64,000 nucleotides of DNA from Candidatus Peregrinibacteria bacterium (lineage in GTDB: Bacteria > Patescibacteriota > Gracilibacteria > UM-FILTER-43-11), in contig JAFGCT010000005.1 in NCBI GenBank assembly GCA_016932505.1, positions 1 to 64,000 on the forward strand, read 5' to 3'. Positions within the stretch are counted from its first letter, which is position 1, and each line of letters begins with the position of its first letter. The translations under genes were made by a program, and so were the position numbers. The notes under the pieces are model-generated. The model was given only the letters and a program-made list of their open reading frames with translations, did no database searches and was not told where the DNA came from. Shown here piece after piece: positions 9,278 to 17,143 of this stretch.

Positions 9278-10912
9278 ATGAATACCTGCGTTAGATGCAA
9301 ATCACAGTTCGAGCATTTGCCAGATGATATTAAATTTTATAAGGAATATGATTTTCCTTCGCCTGAATTATGCCCAGATTGCAGGCATCAAAACAGAATC
9401 GCATATAGGAATGAAAGAGTATTATATCGCAGAAATTGTGATTTATGCGGTAACTTGGTAGTTTCCATATTCTCAATTAATACACCGTTTCCTGTTTATT
9501 GTTCTGATTGTTGGTGGGGGAATAAATGGGATGCAATTTTTTATGGTTGTGAATTTGATTTTTCACGTCCTTTTTTTGAACAGTTTTTTGAGTTGCGAGA
9601 TAAGGTGCCACGCCAAACTTTGAATAATTCAAAATCAATTAATAGTGAGTTCTGCAGTCAGTGTATTGGTAACAAAGATTGCTATCTTCTATTTGCGGCT
9701 GATGAGAATCAAAACAGCATGCATAGCTACTGGATAAATAGATGTATCGATGTCTATAATTCGAGTTGGCTTTCTGACTGCACTTTGTGTATTGATTTAG
9801 TAGATGCTGAGAATTGTTACAAGTGTGTTTATAGTCAGGATCTTATAAATTGTTCTGAATGTTATTTCTCATATGATTTAATTGGTTGTAAAAATTGTTT
9901 TGCATGTGCAGGGTTACGGAATAAAGATTTTTATATTAAAAATCAACCACATACTAAGGAGGAATATTTTAAAAAGATTAATTCTCTTAATCTTGGAAGT
10001 TATAATTTCTATAGTGAGGTTAAAAAATTGTTTCGGCAGTTTCATTTAAATATTCCTCATAAATATGTGCACATATTTAATTCGGAGAAATGTTTGGGTG
10101 ATTATATTAGTAACTCTAATGATTGCAATTATTGTTTTGATGTTTTTGAGAGTGAAAAATGTTCCTATGCTTTTAATTTAGTTCATCAGTTATACAATAT
10201 TCGGGATTGCAGTTTTGCTACTGAGGCTCGTAATATTTATCAGGGAATGAGTACGGCTGGTGAGAATGTTTTCTTCAGTACACTGAATTGGTTTTCGATT
10301 GATACATGGTATAGCGATCTTACTCAGAATTGCAGTGATGTGTTTGGATGTGTCGGATTGCGTCATAAAAAATTCTGTATTTTTAATAAACAGTATTCCG
10401 AATCTGATTATTATAATCTTAAGAAAAGAATTATTGAGCATATGAAAAAAACCGGTGAGTGGGGTAAGTTTTTTCCTGTAAAATATTCACCATTTGCCTA
10501 TAACGAAACAATTGCTCAGGATTATTTTCCTTTATCTAAAAATGAAGTGCTATCGCGTGGATGGAAATGGCATAATATGGACCAACGTGATTTCAAGCCT
10601 CAAATCTATCAGATTCCCGATAACATACAATCTGTTTCTGATAATATATGCGATGAGGTTCTTGCGTGTGATGAGTGTGGAAAGAATTATAAGGTATTAC
10701 TTAGCGAGCTAAAATTTTACAAACAGATGAATTATCCCGTTCCACGAAAATGTACTGATTGTAGATTCACAGAAAGGCTGAAATTACGAAATCCGAGAAA
10801 GCTCTTCAATCGAGAATGTGCTAAATGCCTAAAAAACATTAAATCAACTTATAGCCCTAATCGCCTTGAAAAAGTTTACTGTGAAGAATGTTATTTAAAG
10901 GAAGTTTATTAG
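9278..10912 (+). CDS. Cys-rich multi-zinc-ribbon protein, array member 5
   Basis: This 544-residue paralogue has an N-terminal CVRC...CPDC ribbon, FDFSRPFFEQFFEL, two Cys-rich halves ending GCKNCFACAGLRNKDFY and FGCVGLRHKKFC, EWGKFFP...SPFAYNE, and the two C-terminal ribbons of the member-4 subgroup, ending CYLKEVY. The last 100 bp are nearly the same as the end of member 6, which suggests recent duplication or gene conversion. The stop codon TAG overlaps the TAA stop of the convergent TrmB-like gene. No ribosome-binding site is visible; an AT-rich TAAGAT (9264-9269) lies just before the ATG. Function unknown. Confidence 0.85.
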   Translation: MNTCVRCKSQFEHLPDDIKFYKEYDFPSPELCPDCRHQNRIAYRNERVLYRRNCDLCGNLVVSIFSINTPFPVYCSDCWWGNKWDAIFYGCEFDFSRPFFEQFFELRDKVPRQTLNNSKSINSEFCSQCIGNKDCYLLFAADENQNSMHSYWINRCIDVYNSSWLSDCTLCIDLVDAENCYKCVYSQDLINCSECYFSYDLIGCKNCFACAGLRNKDFYIKNQPHTKEEYFKKINSLNLGSYNFYSEVKKLFRQFHLNIPHKYVHIFNSEKCLGDYISNSNDCNYCFDVFESEKCSYAFNLVHQLYNIRDCSFATEARNIYQGMSTAGENVFFSTLNWFSIDTWYSDLTQNCSDVFGCVGLRHKKFCIFNKQYSESDYYNLKKRIIEHMKKTGEWGKFFPVKYSPFAYNETIAQDYFPLSKNEVLSRGWKWHNMDQRDFKPQIYQIPDNIQSVSDNICDEVLACDECGKNYKVLLSELKFYKQMNYPVPRKCTDCRFTERLKLRNPRKLFNRECAKCLKNIKSTYSPNRLEKVYCEECYLKEVY

Positions 10913-11670
10913 CGTGCAATAAAGCTTGTTGCCCCTAACCATGCCAAGTTAAAAATTGAGCGTTGTGTTTTTGCGTAAATCGGACTTTCTATTATCATCC
11001 CCATTAATTCATTTGGATTAAGCGAAACTAGCGAAACTTTATTTCCGTAAATATTTATTTCATATTCAAATAAGAATTCTTTTGGATTTATAAAGAATAT
11101 TTCCACTAAATTTTTATCAAAGTCTTTTGGATAATATTTTTTTGTATAATTAATGGCATGCTTTGAAATAGGAGAGAGCATGCGTGTCTTAATTCCTTTC
11201 TCAATTTTGCGTTTTGCATAATCCTTTAAAAATTCAATAGTAACTACCTCCGGTAATTCAGATAAGTTGGTGTATCCTAGTAATTCATCTTCGGCGGTAA
11301 GTGTATCTTCAAAAATATTCTTAATTCCCTGTAACCCCTCATAATATTGAATTTTAGGTTTGTATGCTAAGGCGTTGGTAATTGAAAGGAGCTCTGGCAA
11401 TAGTTTTTTTGCATGATGAAATTTTTCTTCTGCCTGATTTACAAGAATCCTCGGACTTTCAATTGAGAAGTATTTTATATTATCTTTTGTAAAAGTACTA
11501 ATAATGCCTTTTCTGATTAGGTTATCTAATGTGTGATAACAGCTTACTCGATGTACACCTGCTTTTTTAGCTATTGAACTTACGTATGAACCGCCTAATT
11601 CTAAAATCGCAAGGTAAACCTTTGACTCTTCTTCGGTTAATCCCAATTGTTCGAGGTCTGAAATTAGCAT
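10909..11670 (-). CDS. TrmB-family winged-helix transcriptional regulator
   Basis: This 253-residue regulator has the canonical TrmB N-terminus (LEQLGLTEEESKVYLAIL, then a helix-turn-helix AKKAGVHRVSCYHTLDNL), followed by a coiled stretch and a C-terminal sensory domain. It is more typical of the family than the TrmB-like protein at 8370. It is transcribed towards array member 5, with overlapping stop codons, and away from member 6. Its promoter carries a perfect 18-bp palindrome between the -10 and the start codon, which suggests autoregulation and perhaps control of the divergent member 6. Ligand unknown. Confidence 0.85.
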   Translation of the reverse strand: MLISDLEQLGLTEEESKVYLAILELGGSYVSSIAKKAGVHRVSCYHTLDNLIRKGIISTFTKDNIKYFSIESPRILVNQAEEKFHHAKKLLPELLSITNALAYKPKIQYYEGLQGIKNIFEDTLTAEDELLGYTNLSELPEVVTIEFLKDYAKRKIEKGIKTRMLSPISKHAINYTKKYYPKDFDKNLVEIFFINPKEFLFEYEINIYGNKVSLVSLNPNELMGMIIESPIYAKTQRSIFNLAWLGATSFIAR

Positions 11671-11672
11671 GT

Positions 11673-11690
11673 TGTAGAAATATTTCTACA
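11673..11690. promoter_or_regulatory. perfect 18-bp palindrome, probable TrmB operator
   Basis: TGTAGAAATATTTCTACA is its own reverse complement and ends two bases before the ATG of the minus-strand TrmB-like gene. It covers the predicted transcription start, where bound repressor would block initiation. A second, weaker inverted repeat, TTGTAA-A-TTACAA, lies at 11732-11744 in the same divergent region. Confidence 0.75.
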
Positions 11691-11693
11691 CAT

Positions 11694-11722
11694 ATTATAT
11701 AAAATATAAATGGCTAATGCAA
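11694..11722 (-). promoter_or_regulatory. promoter of the minus-strand TrmB-like gene
   Basis: Read on the minus strand: TTGCAT (11722-11717), a 17-bp spacer, then TATAAT (11699-11694). The start point would fall inside the 18-bp palindrome that follows. Confidence 0.75.
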
Positions 11723-11794
11723 GCTTAAAAATTGTAAATTACAAATTTTATATTACTAGTATGTATGGACAATTTTACAATGTGTGATATAATT

Positions 11795-11822
11795 TTGACA
11801 CAATCATTTATTATTTTATAAT
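11795..11822 (+). promoter_or_regulatory. consensus promoter of array member 6
   Basis: TTGACA (11795-11800), 16-bp spacer, TATAAT (11817-11822): both boxes are perfect. The ATG at 11832 begins only nine bases after the -10, so the mRNA has at most two or three untranslated bases, as for the TrmB-like gene at 8370. Confidence 0.85.
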
Positions 11823-11831
11823 TTACGATAA

Positions 11832-13508
11832 ATGAAGGAATGTGAACAGTGTAAAAGATCTTTTGATATCTATCCTGATGAAATCGAGTTTCTTGAGAAA
11901 ATGAAATTCACGTATGGCGACAAGAAATACACTATGCCTGAACCGGTTTTGTGTTCGGAATGTCGCTCACAAGGTAGAGTAGCTCATAGAAATGAACAAT
12001 TTTTATATCAAAGAAAATCTGATTTATCCGGTAAGCAGATGGTTACACTTTATAGCAATAAACCAGCCTGGGGTGAACCATATAAAGTCTACACTCAGGA
12101 AGAATGGAACGGAGATGGATGGGACCCCTTGGATTACGGTCGTGATTTTGATTTTAGCCGTCCTTTTTTTGAGCAGTTTGCCGAGCTTCATAAGGCGGTA
12201 CCTAGGCTTTCGCTAATGCAGGTCGGCAATGAAAACAGCCCTTATACAACAGGTACAGGTTATTGTAATAACTGTCATCTGATAAATTCTTCTGAGTATT
12301 GTGAAGATTGTTACTATGGTAAACTTCTTCAAAAATGCAAAACATCTATTGATTGTAGTTATTTATATGATAGTGAACTTTGCTATCAGTGTTTTAATGT
12401 TTATGATAGCTATAACTGTAAGTATCTTTCATATAGTACAAATTGTTCTGACTGTTGGTTCTCTGAAAATTTAAGTGGATGCAAAAATTGTTTCTTATGT
12501 ACAAATCTGAAAAACAAAGAGTATTACTTTATGAATGAGCCGTTGGATAAAAACGAGTATAAAAAAAGGATAGGTGAATTTATCGGTTCTTATAGGAATT
12601 TTCAAAAAGCATCTGAAATTTTAGATAAGATGAGGAGGGAAAGAATTCATAAATATGCGAATATAACTAATTCTGAAAATAGCACGGGAGATTTTATATT
12701 AAATTCAAAAAATTGTGTTGATTGTTATGATGTGAATGATAGTGAGGATTGCAGGAATGTAATTGTTGGTGTGGAGATGAAAGATGTTTATGATTCATCC
12801 AATATGTACGTTAAGATCGAACTCAATTATCAAACTCTTGGTACAATTGATACATATAATATGGCTTATACTTTGTATGGGTTCCATAGTCAGAATATTC
12901 TTTACTGCGAGCAGATATTTCATTCCAAAGACTTGTTCGGATGTGTCGGATTAAAAAGAAAACAGTACTGTGTTTTTAATAAGCAGTATACAAAAGAGCA
13001 ATATGAGGAACTTGTGCCGAGGATTATTGAGCATATGAAAAAGACAGGGGAGTGGGGTATGTTTTTCCCTGTTAAATTTTCTCCGCATGGGTACAACGAA
13101 TCACTCGCAAATGAATACTATCCGCTTTCAAAGCAGGAAGTTTTAAAGAGAGGGTGGAACTGGCATGAGGATGAAGAAGCAGCTGTTTATCAGGGTGCCG
13201 ATTATCAGATACCTGATAACATAAAAGATGTCCCTGATGAAATCACTCAAAAGATCCTTAAATGTGAAGCGTCTGGCAAATTTTATAAAATAATCCCGCA
13301 GGAACTTAAATTTTATCGCAATGGCGGAATACCAATACCACGCAGGTGTCCTGATCAGCGACATGTGGACAGAATGGAATTGAGAAACCCCAGAGAGGTG
13401 TATAAAAGAGAATGTGCTAAATGCCTAAAAAACATCAAATCGACTTATGATCCTGATCGCCCTGAAAAAGTTTATTGTGAAGAATGTTATTTAAAAGAAG
13501 TTTATTAG
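11832..13508 (+). CDS. Cys-rich multi-zinc-ribbon protein, array member 6
   Basis: This 558-residue paralogue has an N-terminal CEQC...CSEC ribbon with a short insertion between the two CxxC pairs, FDFSRPFFEQF, two Cys-rich halves ending GCKNCFLCTNLKNKEYY and FGCVGLKRKQYC, EWGMFFP...SPHGYNES, a PDNIKDVPDEI block, and a C-terminal CAKC...CEEC ribbon ending CYLKEVY. It has a strong promoter with almost no leader. Its TAG stop overlaps the TAA stop of convergent lexA, exactly the geometry seen between member 5 and its TrmB-like neighbour. Function unknown. Confidence 0.85.
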   Translation: MKECEQCKRSFDIYPDEIEFLEKMKFTYGDKKYTMPEPVLCSECRSQGRVAHRNEQFLYQRKSDLSGKQMVTLYSNKPAWGEPYKVYTQEEWNGDGWDPLDYGRDFDFSRPFFEQFAELHKAVPRLSLMQVGNENSPYTTGTGYCNNCHLINSSEYCEDCYYGKLLQKCKTSIDCSYLYDSELCYQCFNVYDSYNCKYLSYSTNCSDCWFSENLSGCKNCFLCTNLKNKEYYFMNEPLDKNEYKKRIGEFIGSYRNFQKASEILDKMRRERIHKYANITNSENSTGDFILNSKNCVDCYDVNDSEDCRNVIVGVEMKDVYDSSNMYVKIELNYQTLGTIDTYNMAYTLYGFHSQNILYCEQIFHSKDLFGCVGLKRKQYCVFNKQYTKEQYEELVPRIIEHMKKTGEWGMFFPVKFSPHGYNESLANEYYPLSKQEVLKRGWNWHEDEEAAVYQGADYQIPDNIKDVPDEITQKILKCEASGKFYKIIPQELKFYRNGGIPIPRRCPDQRHVDRMELRNPREVYKRECAKCLKNIKSTYDPDRPEKVYCEECYLKEVY

Positions 13509-14083
13509 ACTTTTCTAATTACTCCAATAACTTTACCAAATATCTTTAGTTCCTCCTGTGGGATTATTGGTTGATAATTTGGGTTGCCTGGCTGGAGGAT
13601 TATTTGTCCATCTTTTGATTTATCGAAATATTTTACTGTGTAATCGCCGTCTACTATCGCAACTGTTATATCGCCTATATTTACAGGGCTTCCGACTTCT
13701 ACAATAACTTTGTCGCCTTCTTGAATTCCTGCATCTAGCATGCTGTCGCCACGCACGTTGATAAGGACTGTCTTATCTGGTTTTGAAATAAGGTAATCGT
13801 TTAAATCAACATGATCTATAAGAGTTTCTTCTTCTGCGGTTGGCATTCCTGCTTGTACACTGTTGAACATTGGTAGCCCAAGTAAATTAGGTCCTGGCTT
13901 TAATCTTCCTTTATCCATTTTTTCCACAAAACCATCTTCTTCAAGTTTTTTAACTAGTTTGAATGCTGCGTTTTTAGATTTAAAACCGAAAATAAGACAT
14001 AGTTCATCATATGTCGGCATTATTTTGTTTTGTTTATAAAACGCTCTTATTCTGGAAAGTTTTTCTTTTATTGTATCAATCAT
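13505..14083 (-). CDS. lexA: LexA-type SOS repressor
   Basis: The 192-residue protein has an N-terminal winged-helix region (MPTYDEL...AAFKLVKKLEEDGF, residues about 22-52) and a C-terminal S24 peptidase domain. The self-cleavage site is Ala78-Gly79 (SVQAGMP), and the catalytic pair is Ser114 (RGDSML) and Lys151 (YTVKYF). It would repress SOS genes until RecA filaments trigger autocleavage. An SOS box of the Gram-positive type lies 445 bp upstream, in front of the small membrane genes, and none is obvious directly before lexA. The N-terminal half is less typical than the catalytic half, so another S24-family repressor is possible but less likely. Confidence 0.9.
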   Translation of the reverse strand: MIDTIKEKLSRIRAFYKQNKIMPTYDELCLIFGFKSKNAAFKLVKKLEEDGFVEKMDKGRLKPGPNLLGLPMFNSVQAGMPTAEEETLIDHVDLNDYLISKPDKTVLINVRGDSMLDAGIQEGDKVIVEVGSPVNIGDITVAIVDGDYTVKYFDKSKDGQIILQPGNPNYQPIIPQEELKIFGKVIGVIRKV

Positions 14084-14210
14084 AATTTTTTAATTTAATA
14101 ATATTTATTAGCGATTTTATATTTTATATTTGAACTATACATTCATTATATTCTTATTAGCATTTTTTATGCTACTTACGAAGATTACAATTAACTCTCC
14201 GATTAGTAAA

Positions 14211-14291
14211 TTAAAGGGTAATATGAGCAATAAAAAAGAACCCAAGTACTGTAGTAATAATAAAGCCTGCGATTAGTGTACTTGCTATCAT
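14211..14291 (-). CDS. 26-residue hydrophobic membrane peptide
   Basis: ATG at 14291 opens a 26-codon frame (begins MIASTLIAGF, ends HITL) that is almost entirely one transmembrane helix. It starts two bases after the stop of the 66-residue gene upstream, so the two would be on one SOS-controlled transcript. Size and hydrophobicity recall SOS-induced membrane peptides such as TisB, but I see no sequence match. It has no obvious ribosome-binding site and could be a chance frame; the tight spacing is the main argument. Confidence 0.45.
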   Translation of the reverse strand: MIASTLIAGFIITTVLGFFFIAHITL

Positions 14292-14293
14292 AA

Positions 14294-14494
14294 TTATATA
14301 ATTTGCTTGTTAATAGTTTTTCGGTAGCGAATATAGGCACGAAGTATGTATTCGGTTAGAATTTTTGACCTTCTTGTAAATCTTAGAATTGATCTTACGA
14401 TATTTGCTCCGACATTTGTTATTGCATCCAAGGCAATAAGAACTCCGATTGCAAATGCGATTAGTAAAATTGATAATATGAAACTTGTTAGCAT
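14294..14494 (-). CDS. small single-span membrane protein under an SOS promoter
   Basis: The 66-residue product starts MLTSFILSILL and has one N-terminal transmembrane segment (residues about 4-26), followed by an Arg/Lys-rich cytoplasmic tail. A promoter with an SOS box in its spacer lies 27-55 bp upstream of the ATG, and lexA is the next gene downstream on the same strand. Single-span SOS-induced proteins in other bacteria (YneA, SidA, SulA-like roles) stop cell division. That role is inference here. A competing frame (14310-14516) is less protein-like. Confidence 0.55.
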   Translation of the reverse strand: MLTSFILSILLIAFAIGVLIALDAITNVGANIVRSILRFTRRSKILTEYILRAYIRYRKTINKQII

Positions 14495-14520
14495 GGGTTT
14501 TTTTGTTAACTGACATTTTT

Positions 14521-14549
14521 ATTGTAAGAACATTTGTTCACCAATGCAA
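14521..14549 (-). promoter_or_regulatory. SOS promoter
   Basis: On the minus strand: TTGCAT (14549-14544), a 17-bp spacer, TACAAT (14526-14521). The spacer contains a complete GAAC-N4-GTTC box, so LexA binding would block RNA polymerase. Transcription would run into the small membrane genes. Confidence 0.75.
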
Positions 14550-14570
14550 GAAAAAAGTGAACGAATGTAC
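14528..14570. promoter_or_regulatory. two LexA (SOS) boxes
   Basis: GAACATTTGTTC (14528-14539) is a perfect match to the Gram-positive SOS box core GAAC-N4-GTTC. GAACGAATGTAC (14559-14570) is a one-mismatch copy, 31 bp away centre to centre, close to three helical turns, which would place two LexA dimers on one face of the DNA. Confidence 0.75.
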
Positions 14571-14639
14571 ACTGTTGTTAAATAAAGTAGCATAAATAAG
14601 CCAAATTATTAAATTGACGTTTTGCTGTATTTAATGTTT

Positions 14640-15270
14640 TTATCTATTTATTATAGTTATTAATATATAATATATAGTACCCCTTCTTATTAGGGGTAGG
14701 TAGTAAATGAAGGGTGGTAATAAATATTAATTGAATATATTTTTTTATAATTAAAGAGCGTCGGAATTTTACACATGCAGATCTTTTTAAAATATTGATA
14801 CAACAGAGGTGATTCGACGCCCTTACGACACACAAACCCATTTAGGGTGTGGTCAGATTCCCGAGATATCCAGCCAATGGCAGATAAAACGAGAGAGACT
14901 CCCTACTAATCAAATCCAGTTTTTTATTGATCGCTACTGAGTCGCGAAAAAATTTTATTTTTTGTTTTTCGTTTATTTTTGTTTTTTTGTCTCTCTACCC
15001 CTCTCCGATTTTATTCGGAGGGAGGAGAAACTACTTTTCTCACAAATCCTGGCTTTTTACCAAGAGATGGAGGGGAAAAGTAGGGAGAGAAAATGCTATT
15101 TGTGATTTTTGATTTCTGAATTCTGATTAATGAGTTCAAAATCACAATTCTTAAATCAAAAATATCATTTTCTCTACTTACTCCCCGCTATAATTTCAAT
15201 GAACGTATCATACTATTATATCACTCCAGGGCATCAAAGTCAATGATATTCCATTCACCATTATTAATTT
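14640..15270. other. hairpin-rich non-coding region before gmk
   Basis: No credible gene. Inverted repeats follow one another: TACCCCT/AGGGGTA (14678-14698), GCGTC-GAAT/ATTC-GACGC (14758-14767 with 14812-14820), CTCCGA/TCGGAG (15003-15020), CTACTTTTC/GAAAAGTAG (15031-15039 with 15075-15083) and AGAGAAAATG/CATTTTCTCT (15086-15095 with 15167-15176). The stretch 14750-14920 has higher GC and could be a structured RNA. I looked for tmRNA, RNase P, SRP and 6S signatures and found none. The last 150 bp contain the TTTGTGATTTTTGATT short-period repeat. Confidence 0.5.
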
Positions 15271-15280
15271 TTAGGTTAAA

Positions 15281-15880
15281 ATGCACCCACGAAATCTTCA
15301 ATTAAAAATGAACGGAAAATTAATCATAATCGTAGGGCCGTCAGGATCAGGTAAAAGCTCAGTTATGCACGGTTTAATGAAGGCGCATCCTGAATATACA
15401 TATCCTCTTTCTGCCACAACTAGAGCTATGAGAGAAGGGGAGAGAGATGGTGATATCTATCACTTTTATACAAAGGAGGAGTTTGAAGAGGGTATAAAAA
15501 ATGGTGAATTTTTGGAATATGCTGTAGTACATCAAGACAATTACTATGGTCTTTTAAAAAAACCTGTAATGGAAAGTTTAGAAAAAGGTGAAACTGTTGT
15601 GCGTGAGGTTGATATTCAGGGGTTTGATAGTATTAAAGAGGTTGTTCCAAAAGAAAATCTAGTAACGATATTTATTACAGTGCCAAATAAAGCTGAATTA
15701 ATTGATAGAATAGTATCACGTGCTGCAATTTCGGCAGATGAGCTCGAGAAACGCAAGGAAAGTATGCATCGTGAGTTCAATAGAGCCAGGGATTGTGATT
15801 ATATGGTGGAAAATATTCAAGGAAAATTAGAAAAGACTATACAAACAGTCGCTGATATAATAAAATCTGAATCTGAATAG
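15281..15880 (+). CDS. gmk: guanylate kinase
   Basis: Phosphorylates GMP to GDP with ATP in nucleotide synthesis. The P-loop GPSGSGKSS is near the N-terminus, followed by the GMP-binding region (ATTRAMREGERDGDIYHF) and the family's YGLLKKPV and REVDIQG motifs; total length is about 199 residues, normal for Gmk. An in-frame ATG at 15308 (MNGKLIIIVGPSG) would fit the family N-terminus better than 15281, and neither has a good ribosome-binding site. Next to tRNA-Gln. Confidence 0.93.
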   Translation: MHPRNLQLKMNGKLIIIVGPSGSGKSSVMHGLMKAHPEYTYPLSATTRAMREGERDGDIYHFYTKEEFEEGIKNGEFLEYAVVHQDNYYGLLKKPVMESLEKGETVVREVDIQGFDSIKEVVPKENLVTIFITVPNKAELIDRIVSRAAISADELEKRKESMHREFNRARDCDYMVENIQGKLEKTIQTVADIIKSESE

Positions 15881-15914
15881 ATTTAATTAGTTATTATAAC
15901 TTAATGAACTTTAA

Positions 15915-15990
15915 GCTCGGGAGTCGCCAAGTGGTAAGGCACCAGGTTCTGGTCCTGGCATTCGTGGGTTCGAATCCTACCTCCCGAGCT
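15915..15990 (+). tRNA. tRNA-Gln (CTG)
   Basis: Cloverleaf with acceptor GCTCGGG/CCCGAGC, anticodon loop TTCTGGT (anticodon CTG) and T-loop TTCGAAT. The D-arm AGTGGTAAGGCA is typical of glutamine tRNAs. The discriminator is T and CCA is not encoded. Confidence 0.95.
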
Positions 15991-16100
15991 TAGGGTTTAT
16001 TAGTACGTCTTTATTTCAAGAACTCTGTTTTCTCTAATAACAATGGCTTTGCCCGTTAGATTTCGTATGCTAAGGGGAATATTCCGAGGTTGAGGATTTA

Positions 16101-16129
16101 TTGTGTTTTTCCTTATGTTTTGCTACAAT
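16101..16129 (+). promoter_or_regulatory. promoter of the 317-residue membrane protein
   Basis: TTGTGT (16101-16106), 17-bp spacer, TACAAT (16124-16129). The ATG at 16156 leaves a leader of about 20 bases, and this promoter rules out the TTG start at 16090. Confidence 0.6.
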
Positions 16130-16155
16130 TGTCGGTGATAAAAAACAAAAAATAT

Positions 16156-17109
16156 ATGAGAAGTCGTGATATTGTCAGAAAAGCTTGGCAAATTACACAG
16201 GTGCATCTAAAAAAACTCATTTGGTATGGTATTGTACCGGCTTTTTTCTCGATAATCGTCAGTAGCGTATACCTTGCATATCAATATCATGCTTTCAAAA
16301 CTTCTGCATTATTCTCTGATCAGCATGACGCAGATGTGTTTGGAACAGTTCGAACAATATGGTCTATCGCTAGTGGTCATCCGACGCTTTCAATGACTTT
16401 AATCATAGTAGGCATACTTATTCTTATTGGATATATAATAGTTCCACCTATTTTTAATGGCGTTCTTATAAGCGCTATTATGAAAATCAAAGATTACAAG
16501 CCGATAGATGGTTCTGTGGAAATAGGAGTGCGTAGGTTTTTTCCTATGTTTGAGTTTGGTCTTCTTACTGGTTCATTTGGAATCACTACTCTTTTTACAG
16601 AAGGGTCTTTTATTTTAAGATGGTGGGGTGAAAGTGTATTTTTTGTTGCATTGCCAATACTACTTTTTATAGCTGCGGTTGGATTAATTGTGAGTTTTTT
16701 ATTCACATACTCTGAGTATTTTATTGTTATGGATGATAGGGGACTTATGAAGGCTATTAGTGAAAGTACGATTTTGGTTATTTCAAATCTTCGTAGAACT
16801 TTTTTGATTTTAATTCTAATAGTATTAATCAGTGCAAGGGTGATTATTAATATTCTGTTGGTTTTAATTATTCCTATGCTGATTGTTATTGTGATGAATT
16901 ACTTTACCTCAGTCGTCCTTTCTACAATTTTATTTATTATTATAGGGGTTGTCGGAGTTATTATTCTTTGTGCGTCATCATATCTTCTTGGTCTATTCCA
17001 TGTATTTACAACCGCAGTCTGGGTTCTTACTTTCAGTCTTATCTCTGGTAAAAACAAACCAGAAATAAAGGATGATGATTTGGGAGATGAGGCATCAAAA
17101 TCTGATTAA
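16156..17109 (+). CDS. multi-span membrane protein of unknown function
   Basis: A 317-residue protein that begins MRSRDIVRKAWQI and has about six hydrophobic segments, several of them Gly/Pro-poor and Ile-rich in the C-terminal half, with a charged cytoplasmic tail (EIKDDDLGDE). The layout (amphipathic start, paired helices, a long loop with GVRRFFPMFEFG) resembles the membrane part of glycerophosphodiester phosphodiesterase-like or DUF-type bacterial proteins, but I do not recognise the family. I start at ATG 16156 because an upstream TTG would lie before the promoter. Confidence 0.75.
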   Translation: MRSRDIVRKAWQITQVHLKKLIWYGIVPAFFSIIVSSVYLAYQYHAFKTSALFSDQHDADVFGTVRTIWSIASGHPTLSMTLIIVGILILIGYIIVPPIFNGVLISAIMKIKDYKPIDGSVEIGVRRFFPMFEFGLLTGSFGITTLFTEGSFILRWWGESVFFVALPILLFIAAVGLIVSFLFTYSEYFIVMDDRGLMKAISESTILVISNLRRTFLILILIVLISARVIINILLVLIIPMLIVIVMNYFTSVVLSTILFIIIGVVGVIILCASSYLLGLFHVFTTAVWVLTFSLISGKNKPEIKDDDLGDEASKSD

Positions 17110-17143
17110 AATATTGGGATTTTAATTCCGATATCAATTTTTC

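Noticed and set aside
14310-14516. Alternative 68-codon frame overlapping the SOS-controlled membrane gene
   Set aside because: Its residue pattern is not protein-like and its ATG would lie too close to the -10 box; the hydrophobic frame is preferred.
14644-14841. 65-codon frame in the hairpin-rich region
   Set aside because: It runs through inverted repeats and shows no protein-like composition.
14750-14920. tmRNA or RNase P RNA
   Set aside because: GGTGATTCGACG recalls the tmRNA 5' end, but no tag frame ending in Leu-Ala-Ala, no matching 3' end and no RNase P core motifs are present.
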